Positions 1 to 6,748 of a DNA stretch of 64,000 nucleotides are shown here, in pieces. Below the pieces are notes generated by a model, which was not told the origin of the DNA, searched no databases, and saw only the letters and a list, made by a program, of their open reading frames with translations. The translations under genes were made by a program, and so were the position numbers. Origin of the DNA: Stenotrophomonas sp. Marseille-Q4652. GTDB taxonomy: Bacteria > Pseudomonadota > Gammaproteobacteria > Xanthomonadales > Xanthomonadaceae. Where the stretch lies: positions 2,401,001-2,465,000 of the forward strand of contig NZ_CAKAKE010000001.1 in the NCBI RefSeq assembly GCF_916618915.1, read 5' to 3'. Positions within the stretch are counted from its first letter, which is position 1. Every line of letters starts with the position of its first letter.

Positions 1-130
1 TACTTCCATCCGGCAGCACCTGCATCGACACGACCAACTGCAGATCGCTGGCAGGTGCTTCCTTGCAATGGCCCACGGCAGATACCGCCAGCAGGCCCGC
101 CATCACGCGCGACTCGACAAAACGACGCAT
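1..130 (-). CDS. Partial exported protein, N-terminus only
   Basis: The minus strand has an ATG at 130-128 that opens a frame running off the left edge of the window, giving about 43 residues. The start reads MRRFVESRVMAGLLAVSAVG and continues HCKEAPASDLQ. It has basic residues, then a hydrophobic stretch, then a small-residue and Cys region, so it looks like a signal peptide, possibly of a lipoprotein. A purine-rich AGAAGGG lies directly before the ATG, closer than usual. The next gene upstream, on the same strand, is also an exported protein. The function cannot be told from this fragment. Confidence 0.5.
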   Translation of the reverse strand, partial: MRRFVESRVMAGLLAVSAVGHCKEAPASDLQLVVSMQVLPDGS

Positions 131-235
131 CCCTTCTCACCGGTTGTCCCTGATCATCCATGCGATGCGCATGGAGCATGCCCCCATTCCCGCTACCGGC
201 CAGCCGGCAGCAGGAACGCCGACTTTACCCGACGC

Positions 236-937
236 TCAATCCCCGGTGGGCCAGGACGGCAACGACACGCCGCGCGCCTGCATCACCCCGTCGCGGACGA
301 TGCGGTACGCATCGGCGATGCGCACGCCGCGCAGGCAGTACACCTTTCCGCGGGAAACGCGGTACGTGTCCGGTGCGTCCCGGGCCGCGTCGCGCATCAG
401 CTCGCGCTCGAACTCGGGCAGATCGCGCAGCCGCGCCCACGGCTCGGGGAATGTCATCGGCTCGGCCGCGGCGAGCAGGGTCCCGCTTTGCGCTTCGTAC
501 TTCTGGTCGCCGCAGGCTGCCCACTCGCCGGACGCAGTGCGCTGCACCGGGATGGCCTGGTACTTGTGCAGCCAGTTGCCGTTCCGCGTGTCAGTGCCGA
601 CAAAGAGCAGCGCGTGGCGGAAGCGGGCAAAGCGCGGGAAGCCGTAATGGTCAGCCACCGTGAATTGGACCTCTTCGTCGGCGACGCCGCCGATGACCGA
701 CTGCACGACACGGTAGGTGGCGCGGAACAACGAATCAAGGCTGATGCAGGAAAGCTCGCCCGTGCGCTTTGCCTCCGCCGCACAGTGATCGGGAATCGGC
801 TCGACGAAGATCCGCTCGGCCACGAACACGCGGGTCGTCGGCTCAGCTTCGGCCGCCACGGCTGGCTCGGCTGGATTTGCAAACGCCGAGGCGAACATCA
901 AGCCGGCCATCGCGGATGAAGCAAGGCAACGGTTCAT
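236..937 (-). CDS. Hypothetical secreted protein, 233 aa
   Basis: The product starts MNRCLASSAMAGLMFASAFA and then turns Ala/Glu/Pro-rich, a typical Sec signal peptide. I chose the ATG at 937 because AAGGAG lies nine bases before it; a GTG at 943 is the alternative. The mature part carries several Cys (near DHCAAEAKR, LSCISLD, WAACGDQ and VYCLRG) that could form periplasmic disulfides. I do not recognise the family. It lies between two other minus-strand exported proteins, so an envelope role is plausible but not shown. Confidence 0.7.
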   Translation of the reverse strand: MNRCLASSAMAGLMFASAFANPAEPAVAAEAEPTTRVFVAERIFVEPIPDHCAAEAKRTGELSCISLDSLFRATYRVVQSVIGGVADEEVQFTVADHYGFPRFARFRHALLFVGTDTRNGNWLHKYQAIPVQRTASGEWAACGDQKYEAQSGTLLAAAEPMTFPEPWARLRDLPEFERELMRDAARDAPDTYRVSRGKVYCLRGVRIADAYRIVRDGVMQARGVSLPSWPTGD

Positions 938-1005
938 TCGCACCTACTCCTTCCGTTGAATGGATCAGAGCGGCACTCCGCCCCGACCGGTCACGAGTGC
1001 GTTTG

Positions 1006-1464
1006 TCAGCCCTTCAACCGGGCGGCAATTTCTTCTGCATGCTTCTGATGCAGACCGCCCGTCGTACCCCACGCAGTGCTGTTCGTCGATTCCACCTCAA
1101 AAGCGGTCAATGAAGCGCCGGAGGCCTCGAGAACACGTACGTGGCTCACGATCTTGTCCCTGCCGGCCATGATGCCGACGAGTGCCCGGGCCGCACCATG
1201 ACGCATGTAGTAGTGGGTCAGCGTGATCTCGATCCTGCCCGATGCCGCGCCGTTATTGACCCAGCCTTCGGTCTGCAACTTGTTCTGGATCACGCGCTTC
1301 AACTCGGCAATGCCTTCTGCGTTATCGCCGCCGCGGTTGGTGAACTGGTATTCGAACGACCGGCCATGCAGGCCAGAGTGGGACTGCTGCACGCGACTCG
1401 TCGTTGAGCAGGCGGAAAGAAAGACAAGCACCAACAACAGCGCAATACGTGTGATCACGGCCAT
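1006..1464 (-). CDS. Small lipoprotein, DUF4410-like, 152 aa
   Basis: The N-terminus MAVITRIALLLVLVFLSACS ends in a clear lipobox (LSAC), so the product should be lipidated and anchored to an envelope membrane. The rest, with a long amphipathic stretch followed by RIEITLTHYYMRHGAARAL and a hydrophobic strand with VRVLEASGASLTAFEVES, resembles DUF4410-type lipoproteins, which have no firm function. An AAGGGGGA run lies directly before the ATG. The gene is 69 bp from the secreted-protein gene on the same strand and could be cotranscribed upstream of it. The family call is by eye. Confidence 0.7.
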   Translation of the reverse strand: MAVITRIALLLVLVFLSACSTTSRVQQSHSGLHGRSFEYQFTNRGGDNAEGIAELKRVIQNKLQTEGWVNNGAASGRIEITLTHYYMRHGAARALVGIMAGRDKIVSHVRVLEASGASLTAFEVESTNSTAWGTTGGLHQKHAEEIAARLKG

Positions 1465-1636
1465 TCCCCCTTGGTTGGAGCACCGATTATGCCCGCTGTT
1501 GCCGCTACACCATCAACTGGTCGATCTTCACGTCGCCGAAGGCAAGCCGCGGTGCTTCGGTCGCCTATCGAGGCATCGCGCATACACTCGAGGAGGAACC
1601 GGTGCTCGGCGCCACCGCGCCCAAGGTGTGTTCCGC

Positions 1637-1768
1637 TTACCCGGGCTGCGTGGCGGCTTCGAAGACGGCGCGTTGCGCAGCGAAGGCGCGCTGGTAGGCG
1701 GGCGCGCTTCGCCGCGGGCCATGTAGCCGAGCAGGTTGGGATGGGCATCGAGCAGGCCGGACCCACGC
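1637..1768 (-). pseudogene. 3' remnant of a glutathione S-transferase-like gene
   Basis: Reading the minus strand from the IS edge gives LLDAHPNLLGYMARGEARP in one frame and then AYQRAFAAQRAVFEAATQPG with a TAA stop at 1639-1637 in the next. Joined, these match the usual C-terminal end of bacterial glutathione S-transferases, where a conserved Pro-Asn-Leu-x-x-Tyr helix is followed by RPAYQRA. The join needs one extra base near 1698, so a one-base deletion has broken the frame. The 5' part of the gene would lie where the IS now is and is not found on its far side. The remnant is short, so the family call is moderate. Confidence 0.45.
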
Positions 1769-1800
1769 AGGCGACGTCCTCCCATCTTTGAGTAGCAGGT
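1769..1800 (+). repeat. Left terminal inverted repeat of the IS3-family element
   Basis: This segment matches the reverse complement of 2949-2980 over about 30 bases with a few mismatches and one gap. It precedes OrfA by about 40 bases. Transposase binding and strand transfer would occur here. Confidence 0.7.
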
Positions 1801-1839
1801 CGATTTGGAGTCCAAACCCCAACGAGACGGAGATTGGAC

Positions 1840-2103
1840 GTGAAGAAGCGCTTTTCCGAAGAGCAGATCATCGGCTTCCTGCGTGAAGCCGAAGCTGGCC
1901 TACCGGTCAAGGAGCTGTGCCGCAGGCACGGCTTTAGCGAGGCCTCCTACTACCTGTGGCGCAGCAAGTTTGGCGGCATGAGCGTGCCAGAGGCCAAGCG
2001 GCTCAAGGAGCTGGAGTCCGAGAACACGCGGTTGAAGAAGCTGCTGGCCGAGCAGCTGTTCGAGAACGACGTCATCAAGGACGCCCTGCGAAAAAAGTGG
2101 TGA
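1840..2103 (+). CDS. IS3-family transposase OrfA, 87 aa
   Basis: The product ([20 protein letters not shown] onward) is a helix-turn-helix DNA-binding protein with the hallmark [20 protein letters not shown], followed by a leucine-zipper-like stretch ([20 protein letters not shown]) used for dimerisation in IS3 OrfA proteins. I prefer the GTG at 1840 because close relatives begin with MKKRF; a TTG at 1834 is in the same frame. The gene ends at TGA 2101-2103, just after the A AAA AAG slippery site, so a share of ribosomes would shift into OrfB. Confidence 0.9.
   Translation: MKKRFSEEQIIGFLREAEAGLPVKELCRRHGFSEASYYLWRSKFGGMSVPEAKRLKELESENTRLKKLLAEQLFENDVIKDALRKKW
2091..2097 (+). other. Programmed -1 ribosomal frameshift site A-AAA-AAG
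   Basis: In the OrfA frame the codons are CGA AAA AAG TGG TGA, so the heptamer A AAA AAG lies exactly in frame six bases before the OrfA stop. Slipping back one base continues into OrfB ([10 protein letters not shown]). This is the canonical way IS3-family elements make the OrfAB transposase. Confidence 0.85.
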
Positions 2104-2945
2104 CCGCACCGGTGCGCAGGACGCTGGTGCGGCATCTGGTGGATCGGGGACTGAGTGAGCGACGGGCGCTGGCCATGGTACGGATGAGCGCCAGCGCGCT
2201 GCGCTACGTCCCGCGTCCGGATGGCAACGTCGAGCTGCGCGAGCGGATCCTGGCGCTGGCGCAGCGACACAAGCGCTATGGCGTCGGGATGATCTATCTG
2301 AAGCTGCGGCAGGAGCAGTGGCCGGTGAACTACAAGCGGGTGGAACGGCTGTATCAGGAGGCCAGGTTGCAAGTGCGCCGGCGCAAGCGGAAGAAGGTGC
2401 TGCTGGGCGAGCGCCAACCGTTGCTGCGGCCGGAAGCCGCCAACCAGGTCTGGTCGATGGACTTCGTGTTCGACCGCACCGCCGAGGGGCGTGTGCTCAA
2501 GGCGTTGACCATCGTCGACGATGCCACGCACGAGGCGGTGGCGATCGAGGTGGAGCGGGCCATCTCCGGCCACGGCGTGGCCCGGGTGCTGGATCGGCTG
2601 GCGCTGACCCGCGGCCTGCCGCAGGTGATCCGCACCGACAACGGCAAGGAGTTCTGCGGCAAGACTATGGTGACGTGGGCCCACGAGCGCGGTGTGCAGT
2701 TGCGCCTGATCCAGCCAGGCAAGCCGAACCAGAACGCCTACATCGAGAGCTTCAACGGCCGCCTACGGGACGAATGCCTCAACGAGCACTGGTTCCCGAC
2801 GCTGCTGCACGCCCGCACCGAGATCGAAACCTGGCGCCGGGAGTACAACGAGGAACGACCGAAGAAGACCTTGGGCGGTCTGACGCCGGCCGCTTATGCC
2901 GAACAGTTGGCGGCCAAAGCCGCTACGATGAAACCCGGACTCTAA
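2097..2945 (+). CDS. IS3-family transposase OrfB (DDE integrase domain)
   Basis: OrfB is read in the -1 frame relative to OrfA and is made mainly as an OrfAB fusion. It has the HTH_21-like region ([20 protein letters not shown]) followed by an rve integrase core. The catalytic DDE residues are visible as WSMDFVFD (first Asp), RTDNGKEF (second Asp) and [14 protein letters not shown] (Glu). The C-terminus [20 protein letters not shown] is typical of the group. The reading frame is intact to the stop at 2945, so the transposase appears functional. Confidence 0.92.
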   Translation: MVTAPVRRTLVRHLVDRGLSERRALAMVRMSASALRYVPRPDGNVELRERILALAQRHKRYGVGMIYLKLRQEQWPVNYKRVERLYQEARLQVRRRKRKKVLLGERQPLLRPEAANQVWSMDFVFDRTAEGRVLKALTIVDDATHEAVAIEVERAISGHGVARVLDRLALTRGLPQVIRTDNGKEFCGKTMVTWAHERGVQLRLIQPGKPNQNAYIESFNGRLRDECLNEHWFPTLLHARTEIETWRREYNEERPKKTLGGLTPAAYAEQLAAKAATMKPGL

Positions 2946-2948
2946 AGA

Positions 2949-2980
2949 GCCCCGCTACTGAAAGCGGGGGGACGTCGCCT
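2949..2980 (+). repeat. Right terminal inverted repeat of the IS3-family element
   Basis: The segment is the partner of the repeat at 1769-1800. It contains an internal hairpin (cccgct, actga, aagcggg) that could also act as a weak terminator for the transposase mRNA. Confidence 0.7.
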
Positions 2981-3032
2981 CGGTGCCAACCCTGATCTGC
3001 TCCCTGTTTGATGTCTTGACAGGGTTTTCCAG

Positions 3033-3073
3033 AGGCGAAATGGGGTTCCAGCCCATTTCGCCTCTTTTGTTTT
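3033..3073 (+). terminator. Strong rho-independent terminator
   Basis: A 12-base perfect stem (aggcgaaatggg at 3033-3044 and cccatttcgcct at 3052-3063) with a 7-base loop is followed by tcttttgtttt. As drawn it ends plus-strand transcripts, so it would insulate the downstream island from IS transcription. It is near the presumed left edge of the island. Confidence 0.8.
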
Positions 3074-3074
3074 A

Positions 3075-3110
3075 GCCGGAAGTAGTCGCAACAGCCGCGA
3101 CTACTCCGGC
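3075..3110. repeat. Hairpin palindrome with GTAG/CTAC arms
   Basis: The arms gccggaagtagtcgc (3075-3089) and gcgactactccggc (3097-3110) pair over 14 bases with one bulge. It directly follows the terminator and may be a short repetitive extragenic palindrome. The rest of the gene-free stretch to 3606 holds the TGGATAC repeats and no convincing ORF. Confidence 0.55.
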
Positions 3111-3150
3111 CGAGACATCATCTCAACCGCATTTCTTACGTGTGGCCATA

Positions 3151-3247
3151 AAGTGGATACATTGACGTAGAACCGGCAAATTCATTGACTCAGGCGCATG
3201 ATCAGCTACTCGTATTGGATACATAAAGCCCATAACCAAGTGGATAC
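3151..3247. repeat. Spaced direct repeats of (AAG)TGGATAC
   Basis: AAGTGGATAC occurs at 3151-3160 and 3238-3247, and TTGGATACAT at 3215-3224. Spaced subterminal repeats of this style occur at the ends of IS21-family elements, so this may be a leftover IS end. The flanking 3250-3606 is open only in short frames without recognisable protein sequence. Confidence 0.35.
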
Positions 3248-3606
3248 TTTGCCATGCTTTCGACCAGTCATAGGAACTCGGCTGCTAACCGACGACAACA
3301 ACTTGCCCACGCTCGCCACCGGAACTGACCAGCCTTGCCACTCGAATTGACAGACTCGGTGGCCGAACGGCCGACGCGGATCGGCCAAAAGCGGTCCTTA
3401 CCGAGCTGGCGGTTAAAGGGACTGAGTGCGGCATGCAGTCCGCGATTGAGGACATGGGTGGAGCACCGGCAGGTAAGCCGCCTATGGACATGTCCCGAAA
3501 GTCTTGTCTGGCGCGGTTTCAAAGCCGGAACAAGACCGTTTCTATGTCCATGGTCGATATTAGTGCTCCGTGCGAAACCGACCCGCATCCCCCACTCTGG
3601 ACAGGA

Positions 3607-4353
3607 CTATTCCAAGTGCTCGGCGTGTTCTTCCGCCAACTCGGTGCGCAGAATTTCGACCAAATCGATGTAGTCCTGGTCCGGTGCCAAGCCGCGCAAG
3701 GTCAGTAGCTGTCCATGGAGGATGCTCATCCTAATCCTGCTTAGAGACATTGCCTCCAGCTCAGTCGGTTGCGGCAAGGTCGTCCAGAATGCCCGATCGA
3801 GGCGGGCCACGCTGTCATTCCGAATGATCCCACCGGTACGAGGCAGAAACACGAGCTGCGGGTAAACCAAGCACTCTGCACGGGCTGCGATTGTCGGTGT
3901 CACCGATCTGGGTTCGTTTGGTGTGCCAACAGAGAAGAGCGGCGCTACCAGATACGACGGTCGCATGAAGGCCTGCCTGGCGATGTTTCGCTGGGGCTGT
4001 GGAAGTCGCAGGTCGGGAATGTCATCTGCCGTTGCAAGCACGATGCAAGGACGTAGCTTCGAATTCAGCGCGAGGAGTTCGGTGGACTCGCCAACACCGA
4101 GCCGGAATATTGGGAGCCGATTCGGTTTAGGCCTCCAATCATGCTGAGGATTAGCCCCCCTGATCGTACCTGACGCCGAGTTGTGTGAAGTCTGGTCTGA
4201 TCGAGTTGCATCGAAGACCTTCCATGCCATACCCAATTCGGGAACGACGGTGCGAACGATCTGGCCGATCTTCGGTTGTCCGCATGTAGGCGGCACGTCT
4301 TGATCGTAAGGCGGCAGCGCCTCGCTTACCAGTGTTCCATTACCGAACGCCAT
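3607..4353 (-). CDS. PemK/MazF-like protein, candidate toxin paired with a Panacea protein, 248 aa
   Basis: The middle and end of this protein look like an expanded PemK/MazF (CcdB-fold) domain: SKLRPCIVLATADD (residues 98-111) resembles the RPxxVL strand of MazF toxins, SYLVAPLFSV (133-142) the next strand, YPQLVFLPRTGG a later one, and SVARLDRAFWTTL (181-193) the conserved DQIR-like segment. The N-terminal 80 residues are extra and unrecognised. The gene is 12 bp downstream of a Panacea-domain gene on the same strand, the usual antitoxin-toxin order for that family. MazF-like toxins cut RNA or are inert relatives; whether this one is active is unknown. The family call is by eye. Confidence 0.5.
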   Translation of the reverse strand: MAFGNGTLVSEALPPYDQDVPPTCGQPKIGQIVRTVVPELGMAWKVFDATRSDQTSHNSASGTIRGANPQHDWRPKPNRLPIFRLGVGESTELLALNSKLRPCIVLATADDIPDLRLPQPQRNIARQAFMRPSYLVAPLFSVGTPNEPRSVTPTIAARAECLVYPQLVFLPRTGGIIRNDSVARLDRAFWTTLPQPTELEAMSLSRIRMSILHGQLLTLRGLAPDQDYIDLVEILRTELAEEHAEHLE

Positions 4354-4365
4354 CCTCGATTTCCT

Positions 4366-5085
4366 TTAGGACAAGAGTGCGGTGAATTGGATGTCAGGTT
4401 CATTCTGCAACTCTGCGTCCATTGCAGTCATTCCATCGCTGTAGGCTCGGTCATAGATCGGACGATGTGCAGCCATCGCCCTGGCGTTGCCTTCCAAGTC
4501 AGCGTACTTACGCTCCAGATTCGCGCCAAGCTGCAGAATTCTCATCAGTCTTGTCTGATCCGTGATTCCAACCTGATGATGTGGCTTTACCTCGCCAACT
4601 CCCCTCAACACCGAGAAGTCGATGTTCTGGCCAGGAGTTGCTAACTGCATCGGTAGCGTCTTGAAGTAAGTGTGGTCGAGAAGCCCGCTTAGATCTTGAC
4701 GGAACTTTCGAATCAAGGATCCGAAGCGCGCAGCTTGTGCTGGAGCCAATCCCACATCGCTCAGCGTAGGGCCGAGCGGGAACTCGCCGAGCCAATACTG
4801 CGTGTACTCCTGATCCCCATACTCCGCGCTGTAGTCGTGGATTATTCCACGACTCGCCATTTCGCTAACCGCACCGACCAAGTCTGTTGCGAACGGTCCG
4901 TAGGAATAGAAATACCAAGCAGAACCGCTGGCAGTTTCCCCTTCATGGGTTTCGGCATGCAGACAATCAAGCAGGTAGATCAGCTTGATAAGCGTCGTTC
5001 GATTGATTCGACCCAAGCCGGCTTCGCGCACAACGCGAAGCACGGCCAGGATGACATCCTGCATTGGCGCGGGGACTGGTGGCAT
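4366..5085 (-). CDS. Panacea-domain (DUF4065/SocA-like) protein, likely antitoxin, 239 aa
   Basis: The N-terminal half carries INRTTLIKLIYLLDCLHAET (residues about 27-46), then SAWYFYSYGPFATDLVGAVS. This resembles the Panacea/SocA domain, where a short helix that senses a toxin or protease adaptor is followed by an aromatic W-x-x-YGP motif. Panacea proteins commonly act as hyperpromiscuous antitoxins encoded next to very different toxins. The C-terminal half is helical, ends in QLGANLERKYADLEGNARAM and is not recognised. It is the first gene of a two-gene minus-strand unit, with the PemK/MazF-like gene 12 bp downstream. An independent regulatory role cannot be excluded. Confidence 0.6.
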   Translation of the reverse strand: MPPVPAPMQDVILAVLRVVREAGLGRINRTTLIKLIYLLDCLHAETHEGETASGSAWYFYSYGPFATDLVGAVSEMASRGIIHDYSAEYGDQEYTQYWLGEFPLGPTLSDVGLAPAQAARFGSLIRKFRQDLSGLLDHTYFKTLPMQLATPGQNIDFSVLRGVGEVKPHHQVGITDQTRLMRILQLGANLERKYADLEGNARAMAAHRPIYDRAYSDGMTAMDAELQNEPDIQFTALLS

Positions 5086-5159
5086 GGGTAACGTCAGGTG
5101 AATCGCAGAATTATAGCCGCAACGCTGCGAACCGAACTCGAACAGGCCGCCTATGGCGC

Positions 5160-6263
5160 TTAATTGACGCCTGGCAGTGACTGTACGACAGCAGCCTTCC
5201 CTATATCCTGCACTGGCATTTCAATGCTCCATGGATGCTCGACCGCTCGTCCCTTCTGATATTGGTAAACGAGAATCCGAGGCAAATTCCGCTTGTCGTA
5301 AACGCGCCCAAGCCGGAACACCACGCTGTTCTGTGCCGCCAGAAATAGGTGGATCGTAGCCACACCGGAATCTGCGATTCGGATCATTGTTTCAAGAAAC
5401 TGTTTTGCCAGCCTTTGCTGCTTGGTCTCTGACCAGTGATTGTCTGGGAATCGCCGCGGAAGCTTCAATTCAACGATCGGAGATGATGGACGTGACTTCG
5501 AGATTGCCCCCGGATCCACGAGATACGACACCGAGACCGCAACGACCACTTCCGTTGTTCCTAGAGGAATTTGTTCGATTCCAGTCACCTCAAAGGAATC
5601 TCCATCGTCATCGGCATTCAGCTGGCGCCAAGCCTCAGATGTCCTGTCCCAATCAAGGGCGACGATCTGACTTTCGTCATCGAGTAGCACACCCGCCAGA
5701 AAGGTAAATGGCACTGGAGATAGGCCACCATAAGCGACAACCATGTCGGACGAGCCTTTCCCGTTCCTATACGGCTCAATCATCCGCGGCAATGCAGATA
5801 CGCGATCCAGTGCAGTCTCCGGATCTGTGACCACGCCATCCTTGATGCGATCGCGAATATCGACGGTGAGGGCCTGCCTCCTCCCCTTGACGGATCGCGG
5901 AACTGCTCCGACGAGTGGCGTGTCAGTTGTATCCCTTAGACCCCGTTGCTCAATGACTAGGACAGCTTTGCTGTCATGATCAGCACGGTCGTGGAAATAG
6001 CGCCTGACTCCGATCAGAATCCCCGCCAAAATTGCGGTTGAACCCACGACCACAAGGATCCAGCTCAGAATTTCAGGCATTTGCGGAAATGGACTGAACT
6101 TCACGTGGCGACCAAGGATCGTCGTTTCCACCGTCCATCCGGAGCCCGCTCCAGCTGTTGCCAGGCAAAGAAATCCAGCTCCCAAGAGCTTCCTTTCAAT
6201 CGGCCTCTCCCGAGTTATCCACTCGGAAACACGATCCACGACGCGCATCAATCCATTCTTCAT
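5160..6263 (-). CDS. CBASS effector: two-TM SAVED-domain protein (Cap14-like), 367 aa
   Basis: Two hydrophobic segments (residues about 25-44 and 64-86) are followed by a soluble domain that resembles the SAVED cyclic-nucleotide sensor: a VLVIEQRGL strand, GALVDWDR-like and TEVVVAVSVSYLVDP strands, a long helix with KQFLETMIRIADSGVATIHL, then FLAAQNSVVFRLGRVYDKRNLP and LVYQYQ. The mid-C-terminal LFLAAQ..V.F.LG segment is characteristic of SAVED. TM-SAVED proteins are membrane-acting CBASS effectors that respond to the nucleotide made by the partner CD-NTase and compromise the inner membrane. The ATG overlaps the E2-like gene stop by four bases (ATGA), showing tight coupling. The order CD-NTase, E2, TM-SAVED supports the call. 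Confidence 0.8.
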   Translation of the reverse strand: MKNGLMRVVDRVSEWITRERPIERKLLGAGFLCLATAGAGSGWTVETTILGRHVKFSPFPQMPEILSWILVVVGSTAILAGILIGVRRYFHDRADHDSKAVLVIEQRGLRDTTDTPLVGAVPRSVKGRRQALTVDIRDRIKDGVVTDPETALDRVSALPRMIEPYRNGKGSSDMVVAYGGLSPVPFTFLAGVLLDDESQIVALDWDRTSEAWRQLNADDDGDSFEVTGIEQIPLGTTEVVVAVSVSYLVDPGAISKSRPSSPIVELKLPRRFPDNHWSETKQQRLAKQFLETMIRIADSGVATIHLFLAAQNSVVFRLGRVYDKRNLPRILVYQYQKGRAVEHPWSIEMPVQDIGKAAVVQSLPGVN

Positions 6264-6748
6264 TTCGCCTTAGCCTTTTTCCGATTGCGCTTCTGATTCG
6301 TTTCGGGGCGCTCTGGCAGCGGATGTTCTCCTCCCCCATTCCATTCACCGGTTGCGAGCCATATCTCAAAGTAAAACAACCAGTCGATCGACCATGGAAC
6401 GATCGTCTGCGCCAAAGACATCTCCGGCCCCCACTCGCGAGCACGCGGAAGGTATAGACACAACCTTACGGGATGGCTGTGTTCGTATAGATGCGGAACC
6501 CGCCCATGCCCTGCCGCCAACTCCGGAATGTTCGGTGCAAGCACCCGCACCTCAGGCCGATCACCACGCCCATACGTTAACCGCAATGAGTATTCCCGAC
6601 TGATCGAGGTTGGTTGTGCGATGTACTCGAAAGTCAGCAATCCTGCTCGCAACTGCCCATGTGCGCCGGGAAGCTTCATGGCGCGTAAGTGCAGAAGCTG
6701 CGTGCCAAGATCTAGCTTGTGGATTCTCGTATAGCCGATGCTAGTCAC
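6260..6748 (-). CDS. CBASS stand-alone E2-like conjugating protein, 162 aa
   Basis: The protein has an E2-like core with a candidate catalytic Cys97 in SHPVRLCLYLP, followed by WSIDWLFYFEIWLATGEWNG (residues 119-138), the aromatic signature seen in E2-only proteins of type II short CBASS. In those systems the E2 protein modifies the C-terminus of the neighbouring CD-NTase and primes signal production without an E1. The gene overlaps the CD-NTase by eight bases and the SAVED gene by four. There is no E1 or JAB-protease domain. The tail is Lys/Arg-rich (QKRNRKKAKAK). Confidence 0.78.
   Translation of the reverse strand: MTSIGYTRIHKLDLGTQLLHLRAMKLPGAHGQLRAGLLTFEYIAQPTSISREYSLRLTYGRGDRPEVRVLAPNIPELAAGHGRVPHLYEHSHPVRLCLYLPRAREWGPEMSLAQTIVPWSIDWLFYFEIWLATGEWNGGGEHPLPERPETNQKRNRKKAKAK

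Larger units (their letters stand above)
1769..2980 (+). mobile_element. IS3-family insertion sequence (IS407-like group), about 1.2 kb
   Basis: Two overlapping ORFs in the OrfA/OrfB arrangement lie between imperfect terminal inverted repeats. The left end near 1769-1800 reads aggcgacgtcctcccatc and on to tttgagtagcagg. The reverse complement of the right end near 2949-2980 reads aggcgacgtccccccgct and on to ttcagtagcgg. The hexamer gacgtc sits at both ends (1773-1778 and 2971-2976). It is a palindrome, so it could be part of the repeat or a target duplication, and the exact boundary is uncertain by a few bases. The element sits against a truncated glutathione S-transferase gene on its left. 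Confidence 0.85.

Noticed and set aside
1528..1815. A 95-residue intact gene on the minus strand next to the IS
   Set aside because: Its start lies inside the IS and its frame departs from the GST-like continuation. A broken GST remnant explains the sequence better.
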